This document shows positions 44,901 to 55,955 of a stretch of 64,000 bases of DNA, in pieces. The stretch covers positions 5,146,001 through 5,210,000 of the forward strand of contig NC_089429.1 in NCBI RefSeq assembly GCF_026210795.1. Direction: 5' to 3'. Source of the stretch: Rhizophagus irregularis. Taxonomy: Eukaryota > Glomeromycota > Glomeromycetes > Glomerales > Glomeraceae. Position 1 is the first letter of the stretch, and every line of letters starts with the position of its first letter. Under the pieces are notes generated by a model that was not told the DNA's origin, did not search any database, and was given only the letters and a program-made list of their open reading frames with translations. Both the position numbers and the translations under genes were made by a program.

Positions 44901-46491
44901 CTTAATGGGCCATCCTTCCATTTTGCTGAATAAATTGTCGAAAAATCATCTTTGATAATATCATAAAATTGGTTATATGGTATCCATTCAAATATTATAT
45001 TACTCAAATCATTAATTTTTAATTGCGCCTCTCGAATAAAACGATCAATTTTTTCATTATTACTCGTCCAATTTGTGAAATTATTTTCTAAATCATTTAC
45101 TTGACATAATTCACACCATTTATATTGTGCATCTACGTAATTATTATTACATTTTACACATTTTTCACAATATTCATACTGAAGAACCATAATATAATCT
45201 TTTGTATTAGGATTTTGAGATATTCCATATATCTTAAAATTATCATCAATATAATCGATTGAATATGTTGAAACCTATTAAAAAAAAATAAAAAGTGTTA
45301 TCATTAGAATAAAAAAAAATAAAAAGAAAATTTAAATTTGGCAACGTAGCGCTATGACGCTGTTATGAATTTATTATTAAGCGGTTAGGATCAGGATTAA
45401 AATCTATGAAATTTTTACGGAGAATCGTTACTTGTCGCCCATTTATATATCATACCAGAACTATAGCGCCATGGTGCCAAATTACAAAACTCAAAAGAAA
45501 AATTACTCTAAAAAATTACTCAAATTCATAAATTTCATACCTCATTTAGAAAATCACTAGCCAGGTTTTGTGAATTATATAAACATTTTAAAGCAACTTT
45601 TTTATCTGATTCTCTCGTCCAACCAACCATATATTCATAATATAATGGACCATCTTTCCATATTGCTAAACATATTGTAGTAAGACCACCTTTGCCTATT
45701 TCATTAAACTGATCGTATGGTATCCATTCAAACACTATAGTACATGGATTATTAATTTTTAATTGCATTTTTTGAATATAATTATCAATTTCTTCATTTC
45801 CACTGAGGTGGATTGTAAAGTTTTTTTTTAAATAATTTATATGACATGAATTACACCATTTATATTCTGTATTCGAATATAATTTACCACATTTTTTACA
45901 ACATTTTCCAAAATATTCATTATGAAGAACCATAATATAATCTTTCGTATCAGGATTTTGAGATATTCCGTATATTTTAAGAATATTATCTAAATTATTA
46001 ATAGAATATGTTTTGATCTATTAAATTTAAAAATTATCAAATTATTATTAAATCTATATAATTAAAATAATCATAAAAAGAAAAAGATTACGTACCTCGC
46101 TTAATAATTCGTTAATATTATTTTGTGAGTTATGTAAACATTTTAAGACGACCTTTTTCTCAGATACTCTCGTTAATTCTTTTTTAAAATAACTATAACT
46201 TAATGGACCATTCTTCCATATTGCTGAATTTACTGTAACGAAATCACTTTTTCCTATTTCTTTGATATTATCAAATTGATCATATGGAATCCATTCAAAT
46301 AATATATCATTTGGGTCATTGACTTTTAATCGTATTTCTTGAAACAAATCAACAATTTTTTCGTTCTCGTTCGTAAAAGTTTCTAAATATTTTGTTTGAC
46401 ATGTTTTACACCATTCATACTCTGCATTTAGAATATTTGTATATTGGCCCACACATTTTTCACATTTTCTATTATAATTTCGGGAAGACAT
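41956..46491 (-). CDS. Gene 2: serial kinase N-lobe modules, MLKL-like bundle, pseudokinase, Sel1 repeats
   Basis: Five in-phase exons (46491-46096, 46017-45541, 45274-44798, 44731-42724, 42641-41956) give 1347 residues. Exons 1-3 repeat a module: a zinc ribbon (CxxC ... CxxC, e.g. CEKC, WCELC), a helix, and a kinase N-lobe (FEWIPYDQF, AIWKDGPL, VALK-like Lys). Modules 1 and 2 stop after the KIYGISQNP ... KDYIMVL strand and run straight into the next ribbon; only module 3 continues to a C-lobe. That kinase has HRD (526-528) but SNMG for DFG and no glycine loop. Residues about 697-830 are the four-helix bundle (CEAAEYNRNICDVLAERV). The second kinase fold keeps VACK (K915) but has HHD (999-1001) and NFK (1019-1021). 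The last exon encodes Sel1-like repeats. It faces the active kinase gene across 169 bp. The function is not known; an MLKL-like effector role is inferred. Confidence 0.85.
45334..45484. mobile_element. MITE in the second intron of gene 2
   Basis: AATTTGGCAACGTAGCGCTAT and TATAGCGCCATGGTGCCAAATTA are imperfect inverted ends about 150 bp apart. They explain why this intron is 266 bp while its neighbours are 66-82 bp. A related element sits at the matching intron of the locus B gene. Confidence 0.7.
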
Positions 46492-46660
46492 TATACTTTT
46501 GAAGTTCTATTTTATAAAAAAAAATAATTTATCTGAAGATCGGAAAAATTATGGCCCGTAAAAAATATCTTGATATACCCGTGATACAAATGTACAAATA
46601 TTTATGCAATTTATGTTACGCGGCGAAAAAAAAAAATTTCGTAAACGATTTTTTATAATT
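46492..46660. promoter_or_regulatory. Divergent promoter of locus A
   Basis: The 169 bp between the two start codons must hold both promoters. TATAAAAA lies at 46513-46520. Blocks TTTTGAAGTT, TATAAAAAAAAA, AGATCG and TTTATGCA recur in the same order in locus B (61022-61130), so they are candidates for shared control elements. Confidence 0.55.
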
Positions 46661-49279
46661 ATGAACGAAAACTCAGTTGAAGATGGTCAAGAATCCAAAA
46701 ACAAAGTGTTGGATAATGGAAAAATCGTAGAGTCAGTAGCAACAGAGGTTTTTGAAACCGAATCAAAAATTTTATCACTTATAGGAGAAGTTACCAAAAA
46801 ATATGATGAAATGGTAGAAATAGGTCAAACGGTTGAACATAATAAAGAAATCCATGAGTTGTTAAGCAAAGTGGAAAAAGCTAACATGGCTTTTAGTAAT
46901 TTGAGAATTCATAATAAAAAGAATACAAAATATTTTTCAGAGGAAAATTATACTAATTTACATAGATTAGTCGAAATTATTGATAAAATACGTGAATTTA
47001 TTGCAGAAATTTCAAAAGGTTATAAAGCTGAAATTTTTAGAAATTTAAATAATGAATTTGATACTACCGTTCAACTTCTAAAGTTGGATTTAGAAGTACC
47101 ATTTTCAAATTATTTGCCACGTATTAAAGAAGTGAATTTTTTACCACTAGTAAGAGAAGTTACCAATATATACAACGAAATAATAGAAGTTTATCAAACA
47201 GCTCAATATAATAAAAAAACATGTTGGTCGATGATGAAAAGAGTAGAAATAGCTGATATAGCATTAAGAAATTTAAGGGATAATAGAAGAGAAAATTCAA
47301 AATATTTTTCACAAGAAAACTATATCAATTTACGTAGATTAATTATTGTAATTGATAAAATACGTAAATTTATCACAGAAATTTCTCAATTGAAAGGTTA
47401 TCAGAATTATATCCAATCTAGAAAAAATATTGAGGAAACTTTTGAAGATTTAAATAAAGAATTTAATTCTGTCGTTCATCTTTTGAAATTTTTTTCTTTA
47501 CCTACTGATGTACCATTTTGTGTTGGAATGGAAACTGCGTCTAAAGTTGAAGTATTATTTACAAGTTTTTTACCACTTATAGGAGAAGTGAGCAAATTGC
47601 ATAATGAAATAGATGAAATTTATAAGACGGCTCAATATAATAGAAAAACATGTGAAGCAATGTTAGAAAGAGTAAAAATAGCCGATACAGCTGTAAATAA
47701 TTTAAAAATTCGAAATTTAGAATTTTTTTCAAAAAAAAATTTTATTAATTTCCGTAACTTAGTTACAGTTATTGGGGAAATACGCCAATTTCTTGCAGAA
47801 ATTTCTCAATTAAAAGGTTCATATAGAAAATATGTTCGTGCTAAAGATGTTCAAGAAAAATTTAGTAACTTAAATGATGAATTTGAAACTGCTATTCGAC
47901 TTCTGCGATTTTTTTTAATTATTGGTTTTAATGCGCGTGCCGACGATAAGAAGATTAAAGCTGATATTGAAGGGGTAAATTTTAACATATCCAAATTCTT
48001 TCATTTCTTTTAAAAAGATTACTTACTATTGCTCAAAAAAAAAAATATTTATATATATAGGAATGGATTAGAAAGAAAATAAAAGATGAAGATATTCATT
48101 ATTTTGAATATAGCGAATTTAATGACATTGAAGAAATTGGTAAAGGGGGGTTTGGTATCGTAAATAGTGCGGTAACTAATGATGGAATGCGAGTTGCACT
48201 TAAAAGCCTTATCGAAAAGAAAACTTCAAAAATCGAAGAGGATGATATTAAAAAGTTTGTAAATGAAGTAAGTAAATCAATTTCAGCATAGGAGGTTAAC
48301 GTATTATATAAGTTAAAATTTAACATATTATGCTCATTTTATTCTTTATTCAGTTAAAACTTGTTCGTATGGTTCATTTTCATCCTAATATCAATCGTTT
48401 CCTTGGAATAGCAAAAGGTTTGCGATAAAGATTTAGTTGGATAATTAAATGATCTACATTTGAACTAATAATTAATTACGTTAATATTTAATGAATAGAT
48501 GATATTGGGAATTATATTATGGTATTGGAATTTGCCAATGAAGGAAATTTAAGAGATTATTTGATGCGGAAGAAAAATTCATTAGAATGGAAGGATAAAG
48601 TTCATATGGCATTGGATATTACTTGTGGATTAAAATGTTTACACGCCCAAGATATAATCCATAGAGATTTGGTAATCCAATATTTATTTTTAAAATGCAT
48701 TGTTTTAAGTGTTGTTTCTTTTAATAATATTAATAATTATCTTTATAGCACTCAAAAAACATATTAGTGAATAATGGTAGATTATTAATTGCAGACTTTG
48801 GATTATCTAAACAATTAATAGAAGTTACATCCAGCTCAGTGACTAATAGGACGGGAATGGTTGAATATATTGAACCACAATGTTATAGGAGCGTTAATTA
48901 TATAAGAGATAAAAGATCCGATATTTATAGTTTAGGCGTTTTGTTTTGGGAAATTACAAGTGGTCGTCCTCCTTTTTTCAATCGGGATGACCCAAATTCC
49001 TTTGCATTATGTCATCACATTGGTATTGGCCATAGAGAAGATCCAATTGAAGGTACACCTTTAGAGTATCAACAACTTTATCAAAAATGTTGGGACGGTA
49101 ATCCAGAGTTGAGACCTGACATTGATCAAGTTTATGAAGAAATTTTGAGTCAATTTAATGCTAACGATACTAACCATACCGATAAACAACATTTAGTAAC
49201 ACCTCATGATAATAATTATTCAAGTATACGATCAGGCCAGTCAGGGCTCTTTATAGATGACTTTATAGACGAAGTTTAA
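46661..49279 (+). CDS. Gene 2': three MLKL-like four-helix bundles plus active TKL-type kinase
   Basis: Exons 46661-47974, 48061-48267, 48354-48417, 48499-48671 and 48749-49279 join in phase with GT/AG borders to give 762 residues. An earlier ATG at 46604 adds 19 basic residues through a poly-A stretch; I prefer 46661. Residues 36-145, 160-280 and 303-418 are three copies of one helical module (e.g. YQTAQYNKKTCWSMMKRVEI, KFITEISQLKG) with the periodicity of the MLKL N-terminal bundle. Residues about 455-740 are a complete kinase: EEIGKGGFGIV, VALKSL, HPNINRFLGI, IIHRDLHSKNIL (exon joint after HRDL), ADFGLSK, SDIYSLGVLFWEI and the RPDI box. All catalytic residues are present. A 40-residue polar tail ends in LFIDDFIDEV. 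It is divergent to the pseudokinase gene, so it may act upstream of it; this is inference. Confidence 0.9.
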
Positions 49280-50458
49280 ATAAATTGATTATATTAATTA
49301 CTTATTCGAATAAAAATATTAAAATAAATATTTATTCATATATTATTAGTGAGAGTATCAACAATAATCAACTAATAAGATGGCGGGAAAAAAAATGATG
49401 TATTAATTACAATTGCACCAGCAGAAACATTTTAACGTGAAAAAAGATAATATAATATATATATAAAAAATCAATCATCATATAAATTGATTTAACTTAT
49501 TAAATATGCAGAAATTCTTACGACAGAATAATTTTACTTCATTAGTAATAATATACGATTATTGATATATAAAAATTAAAAATTTTTCAAAAAAATTTTA
49601 TTTATAAATAAATCAAATTTTTTTATTTATTATTTTTGTGCTTGAAGCCGACAATACACAATTATGATAACGTGTATTTTTTTCATTAAAATAGCTGTTG
49701 TCCCGGTTTTTCGTTTCATATTATATTGATATCTTAGAAAATATGAAACAAGAATGGACTGGCCAGATCTTGTTGTAAGGTTAACAATGATTTATTTTCT
49801 TTATATACTAAATGTTTGTAGCTATAAAAAATACATTACATATAATGAATCATTTATTTAATAGCTCGTAGAAATTTCGCGCTATCGTGTAATGTCTTTG
49901 CCAATTGCGCTAGCAGAAATGCTCGAAATTAATTATATAAAGGAGTAAAGGAGGAAATTTCCAAAAAAAAAAATAAACTTGCTATAAGGCTTTTAAAGTC
50001 TTAAATATTCACCTATATGATATGTTTGTTATTGAGTAAATAATTGTGTTACACTGTTATGATTGATTTATCTGATTTCAATATATGAATGAACCATTAG
50101 AATTTGATCCATTGTAAGAAAATATAAAAAAAATTGTAAAAGGAATGATAAAATAGTTTCTATAATTCAGGAAATTTTTTTATAAATTTAGTAATTTTAT
50201 TATATAATATGTAATATAATTGTTCAATCAATTGCTTCATCACAAATATAAAAAAGTCAATTTTAAGAGAATTTTTAATAATAATAAATTTTATTCTTTT
50301 TTTTATTTTATAAACTGCTTATTTTTGCTTTTAGTTGGGCAATTCAGCTTCATTATCTTTTATTAGTATGCGTAACGCTTTATTAAAATTTGCGTCTTGT
50401 AAGTTGTAAACCGTTCAGGTAAATAAATTACATCACGTGACATGTACATGAAAACAAC
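49280..50458. other. Intergenic, no gene seen
   Basis: A+T-rich sequence with only short frames. Confidence 0.6.
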
Positions 50459-50688
50459 TACCCCAACGGCACCCAGAAAATTCTTCGAACTCGGCCGGCG
50501 TTATGCACTGACACGTGATCGAAGAATTTAGGATGTGATGAATAAAACGTGACAAATAGAATTTCATCTACTTGAAAAAATCTAAGTCCCTCAGATAAAT
50601 ATAAACAGTGAAATTCGGACAGGGTGTGACGATGTGAATAAAAACAGATCACGTGATCGAAGAATTTTTCTGGTGCTGTTGGGTTATA
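50459..50688. mobile_element. 230-bp MITE
   Basis: The ends ACCCCAACGGCACCCAGAAA and the inverse of AACCCAACAGCACCAGAAAA match, both followed inward by ATTCTTCGA and a nearby CACGTGATCGAAGAATTT. A related sequence (TCCCTCAGATAAA with GTGAT..CGGTGATG) occurs near 53260. No clear target duplication. Confidence 0.65.
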
Positions 50689-50693
50689 TCATG

Positions 50694-50870
50694 AAAACGA
50701 ACTTTACCTTCCAATTAGCTCGGGTTGGCTTCCGGCTCCTCCGGAAATCGATGGTAGGCTTAAGTTGGGTTGTATTACTTAGGTTTTATTACTTAGGAAT
50801 CATGCTCATTTGAATATCCCCCGCCGGCTTCACATAAAATAAAATAAAATAAATAAAACGAACTTTACCT
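50694..50870 (+). mobile_element. SINE-like insertion with 16-bp target duplication
   Basis: A 145-bp insert (50710-50854) is bracketed by perfect copies of AAAACGAACTTTACCT (50694-50709 and 50855-50870) and ends in a (AAAAT)n-like tail, both signs of target-primed reverse transcription. Its head reads TTAGCTCGGGTTGGCTTCC, close to a tRNA A box (TAGCTCAGTTGG), but I see no good B box. It is either a tRNA-derived SINE or a 5'-truncated non-LTR element. Confidence 0.8.
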
Positions 50871-51029
50871 AGGGTGGTTTGCTAGCTACACGTGATTCGG
50901 AAACTGATTTCCAGTTACATTTAATTGCAAATCGATTATAAATCAATTTTTTTACCTTTTTACCTTTTCATCAATATCTCGTCAGACACGTCACTGTAAA
51001 CCCCTTTCTTATCTTTCTTATTTCATTAA

Positions 51030-51490
51030 TGTCAAACCATGAAAATAGAACTTGTAAAGGATGTCATGTTCGTCAAAGCTATGAAAATTTTCTAAATGAT
51101 AAAGGTGTTGCTTTAAAAAAATGTTTGCACTGCTGAGATAAACTTAAAATTGCTCGTTTAAAAAAAAAGTACTGAACAATCTGACACAATAATTAATTAT
51201 TCAGATATTACTGAAACTATATACAACCAATTTCTCTAAATGTTACTAATGAACATTATGATATGAAGGTGAAATGTGGAGTTAAATCTTGATCTTGATA
51301 TTGAATTATCATCTTTTCTGCAATAACACTTATTTCGGAAGGTGATAGATACTCATGGGTTTATCGGAATAAAAGTAAAAAAAGACTCTCTTCATTGCAA
51401 TTGTCAAATTGAGCTTGGAAAACGGCAAGTAAAGCATCCTATATTAGATAAACAAAGAGACACATCTACCTATTTAGAACAGTACGCTAG
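51030..51490 (+). pseudogene. Decayed zinc-ribbon protein gene
   Basis: From ATG at 51030 the reading MSNHENRTCKGCHVR ... LKKCLHC has a four-Cys ribbon (CKGC, CLHC) and then TGA. Downstream, other frames give FRKVIDTHGFIGIKVKKD and LGKRQVKHPILDKQRDTSTY. Short cysteine-ribbon proteins of this style are, to my recollection, a common multi-copy family in Rhizophagus; I cannot confirm that here. Stops and shifts show it is dead. Confidence 0.5.
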
Positions 51491-51499
51491 GGTGGTTAT

Positions 51500-53185
51500 G
51501 AAAACGTAACACCAACAATTTTATAATTAAAAGCTTTTGTCCTATCGAGATCACGTTGGCGATGTAATCATCACGCCAAATATGTACTCAACGCCGATAT
51601 AAGTCCTACGACAGGACCATTATGAACAAACCTTATCAAAAATCGACCGTCCTAAAAGTGTAAGAAGCAACCGTTTAGGTGTGGAATACACTATCATAAT
51701 CGAACGTCTCGATACGAAGAACAAGAAAAAAATGGACATTTACCAATGGAGACAAGTCAGACAATCCGAAACCCTTCAATTTTTATAAAGTATACAAAAA
51801 TTTTAAATTTGATATTGTTAGATCACAAGCTCAAATCTCAAGATGGAACCATATTTCTCGACTCCATTGAACGCGACCAAGAAATTCCCCCTGAACCCAA
51901 TAGTTCACTGTCCAGTACCCGAAAATCGTTTGATTTTAATAAAAATTCAACACCTTCCCCTTAAAATCTTAGCCATCATCCTCCTTTATCACCTGAGCAG
52001 AAATTGGCAAAAAAACGTGAGAAAAACCGACGTAGACGACAATTGAAAATTGCTCGTCGGAAAGAAGAAGGACGCTTACGACAACAAACAACCGTGATCG
52101 TAAGAAAGACCCGGCATACATTCAAGAGAAAAAGACTAAATACCTTGAACGACGCGCCAAACGAGAAGCTAAAGAGCTGCTCGTGAACGACAAGAAGCCG
52201 GCACAGCACGTCGCTTTGCCAATGAGCAAAACAACAGGAAGCTATATTACAACGACAAAGCGCTACGTATTCAACAAATGAATACGATACACCTCAACGC
52301 ACTCCGTCGGTTAAAGATGTCGATGAAGACCTAATGGCCGACCATACCAATGATCAGGACCTTTAACGTCGACATCAACTACTTCGTCATCAACACCACT
52401 ATACCTTCAAATACTTTTTCCACAAGTATTTTAACAACACCCGTTACTAACATCAACGTTTTAGCGATGTTTATTCCAACATGCAATCCAGGTACGAATT
52501 TCTCCTCAACAAGAAAGACGCTAAATTTCTTTCACGCAACAACGTTTTTATCAAGCGCTCTCCACCAACGAGTGAGAGCACTAATAACCGCAAACACTCA
52601 GATCCAGAGGTAGAAGGTCGGTTTCATCGTTGATCTTCGCTTTTAAGAGGACGAGTGGTTACCAGCTCCCTTCTCCCCTCCATGAATAGACCACCTTTCA
52701 TTAGGACAATACCATTGTCTTCTACCAATGGTAGACTGGTATGGCTGAGTCATTTGAAACGGTCAATGACTTGGTTCCTAGTTATTCCTGCGGCGAAGTC
52801 CACTTGGAACGTTGCCAGATGGTCCAAGAGGTCCTGTAAGATGCATCCTGGTACCCGTATGGGACATAAAGATGTCAGTGGGGGCATCTACCACCTATGG
52901 TGGTCTACCAGTTTGTATGAAGCCTTAGATACATTGCGGTCGATCTTAACCTAAGGCGTTGTAGACTGGAAGCCTAGACAACCAGTAGGTTAGGATGGTA
53001 GATATAAGGTGGTACCAGTAATATACTGGGCCACCCTATATCTCAACGAAGGGTGATCTCCTTTGAGGGGAACGCGTCTGTTAACTTTAGTTAGTTTTTC
53101 TTTACTATGTAATTTTTACCTCTAGTGGTTCTTCTACACAAAGTTAGTTCAGATCTCATCCTAATAAAATAAAATAAAAATTTTA
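51500..53185 (+). mobile_element. LINE-like retroelement remnant
   Basis: A block less A+T-rich than its surroundings ends in a TAATAAAATAAAATAAAAA tail (about 53160-53180), typical of non-LTR elements. An ORF1-like, very basic coiled-coil reading starts near 51985 (SPEQKLAKKREKNRRRRQ, then ARRKEEGRLRQQTT). It continues after shifts as KYLERRAKREAKE and RKLYYNDKALRIQQMN to about 52343. The last 500 bp are non-coding with several CTACCA/TGGTAG hairpin words and GGTGGTACCAGTAATATACT, suggesting a structured 3' UTR. No reverse transcriptase is visible, so the copy is deleted or non-autonomous. Confidence 0.5.
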
Positions 53186-55955
53186 CTCCAGCGTGACCGG
53201 TGACATTTAAAGGATGTGAAAAAAATAATTTGGGGAGGTAAAATTGCAAAAAAATCCCTCAGATAAAGAAAACTCGGTGGGCGTGATGCCGGTGATGAAT
53301 CATTTAGGTCACATGGGGTAGAAAATTTGTGGGAAGTGATGAAAACGTAAACTAGATGCAAGGTCTAATTGGTCGATAAGTATATCTGAAATGCTTAGAC
53401 ATACGCTACGCTTCGGACAATAAAAGCACGTTCATATATAAAAACAAATATTATCTACAATTCTATACTCAATATAAAACATTAGATAGGTAAAAAGAAA
53501 TACATCGTAGTGAAAAATGGCTCATATAAATTATTCCTTGTCTCTAAACTCTAGTCCTCCAACCATTCTTCTCCACTTCTCTTTCTTTGCCATTTCGCCT
53601 TCTCTTCTCTTCTCCCTTCTTGATAAATTTTGTTTTCACTTTTCTTTTGTTTCCACTCCCAGAACTTCACGCATCATTTTCGCAAATTTCTCCGCAAAGC
53701 CCTTTCCGTCCGACTACCAAATGTTGGTTTTATATAATCATCTTTATCATATTATATGATTTAGGATTACTTATTCCGTTTTCCGTACTAATGATGTGCG
53801 ATTAAATTAGATGGGTAATGTTAAAAAAAAGCTGATATGGCTTAAAATTAAGAACGAGAAAAAAAGAAGAAAAAAATATTTATACTTTGGATCATTATAC
53901 AGTTGCTGCGGACTTAACAATGGTTTCCGTTCTCTGGTGTATAACAATTTCTTTGGCTCTGTTCTTAAAATAAAAAAAAAATTATCACTATTGCTAACCT
54001 TAAAAGACTTGTTAAGAAAGCATCATTATTTTATATATATGTATCTTATTATGCTCTCACGTGTACTTACTTTTTCAAGTTTGACAAACAATCTTTTCGT
54101 ACCATTACTAATTAATTAAATTAGCACTATTCCCAAGTCTGTTACAGCATTAATCAAATTGCTCAAGTGTTTCTACTATTACTATAACTTCCCATGGTAT
54201 TTCCATGTTGATAGGCCTTAGGATTCAACATTATGAGTCGAATTTATGATTACTGTCACTAATAATCCAGGAGATTAATCTCACCCCTTGCCACAACTCT
54301 TCAGTTCTTCTTTCAAACCGGACCTATTGCCCAATACTTTCGTACTATCTTTAACTTCCTTGTTAGACAATATACTTACATAATTACATTCATTACCTTA
54401 CTGTAAATTTAAACATGGAAAAAAAAAGGAGAGGGAATTGAAGGTGGTCCCGACATTCAAAGATCAGTTAACTATCTTTTAACATCCTCAGGAACTCCTT
54501 GAGCCTTTATTGTGCAGCCTCTATCTTTAGATTCCACCTTAGACTCACCACGAACGAAAATTATTGATGTAACGCGTTTGGTGTTAACCTTCACACTCTT
54601 TAGTTTAAATACATTGTCCCACGACTTATCACATAATCGTTGCCAACTATGCAAGTCGTCGTAAGCTTATGGAGATTTACTTCCATAATGGTATTGCATC
54701 TGATAGCTTTACAAGTCATGCTTTTAAGTAAACAGTCGCTTAGTATCCGCATGAGTCGATAGTTATGATAATGAGGCTAATTATTAAAGTTCAGAGATAA
54801 TTGCAAATTTGCAATACATTTTGATTTTTGGATAGTGATTCGGAGTGAGGATACCGATGCGGAATAGACTCTTTAATAACGTCTTACAATAATTTTCCTT
54901 CCAAGTTTATAGGCAGTTAACTAATCTAGTCAGTAAAATTTCATTCATTACGTAAGTAAATATGAAACAGAATCTGTGATGACACATTTATAATTCCATT
55001 ATAATGGTGAAAATCTGATTGTATGCAAACTTTTATTGGCGAGAACATACTAGTTGGGCCGGATCAATTAAAAAGTTTTAATCAATTTTATTAGTCATGT
55101 GACTGTTAGACAACTTGTTATGGGTTTATATTTCAATTAATCAAAAATTTTGATTTTTTGATTTTTTTTCTCCGTCTTATGTTATTTTAAATAAATCTTT
55201 TATCCTTATTCCAATTTCATTAATGCTGTTTACAAAAAATAATTTTTCTTTAAATCATTTTTCAATTTTTGCCATTAAATTGCCATAATGTTGTGAAGCC
55301 TTATGTTTGAGAAGTATGAGAACCATAATAAATATGTCTGCAGTTGAATTATCGAATTTCCCATTCACACTTGGTTTTAACGATTCATACTTTACATATA
55401 TTGTTCACCATTTTTTTCACTGAAGATATGACATTTTGCTTTGAAGTTTCTTAATAATTTAAATTCCGGAAAAATTAGTATGATGTAGTAAAAGTTTTTA
55501 TCTTGCAAACTATATTGGGAATATCAAAGTTATTGCTCGAGATTATATACTCGAATTTTACTAATTAATTTTTAACATTTTGAACTTTAAGACGAAGCAG
55601 TTGAACAAAATAATAATAATAATAATAAAAATAATAATAATAAATAAAAAATTATGAATAAGTTTTTTATTTAAATATCTTTATAATAACAATAAATTTA
55701 ATAACTAATATCAACCATACCCAACTTTTCTCATGAACAGCACATGACGCATTTAGACAGGAATTAGCTTTAATTTGTTTCAGCATACGTTTTAATATTC
55801 CTCTTCGGGGTTGCAATTCCTTATAGTTTGATATTGATCAAAAGACTTATTATTTGTGATTGTGAGTTCCATAATATTTTCATGACGAGAATATAAAGAA
55901 TGGATAGGTTTGTAAAAGAACTTTTATGTTAACCAGAGCATTAGATTAGTATAAC
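53186..55955. other. Intergenic, unassigned short frames
   Basis: No gene can be supported. A C/T-rich plus-strand stretch lies at 53530-53700. A 102-codon frame at 53811-54119 and a minus-strand 60-codon frame at 54472-54654 (SWQRLCDKSWDNVFKLKS) have somewhat gene-like composition but no recognisable domain. An AAT-repeat microsatellite lies at about 55607-55645. Confidence 0.45.

Noticed and set aside
53517-53805. Two overlapping plus-strand frames with a signal-peptide-like hydrophobic start
   Set aside because: The C/T-rich DNA makes Ser/Phe/Leu/Pro-rich frames in two phases, which is a composition effect.
53811-54119. 102-codon plus-strand frame, and 54472-54654 minus-strand frame, as genes
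   Set aside because: No recognisable domain, no supporting exon structure, and stops soon follow. An organellar or rRNA origin was considered but could not be supported by eye.
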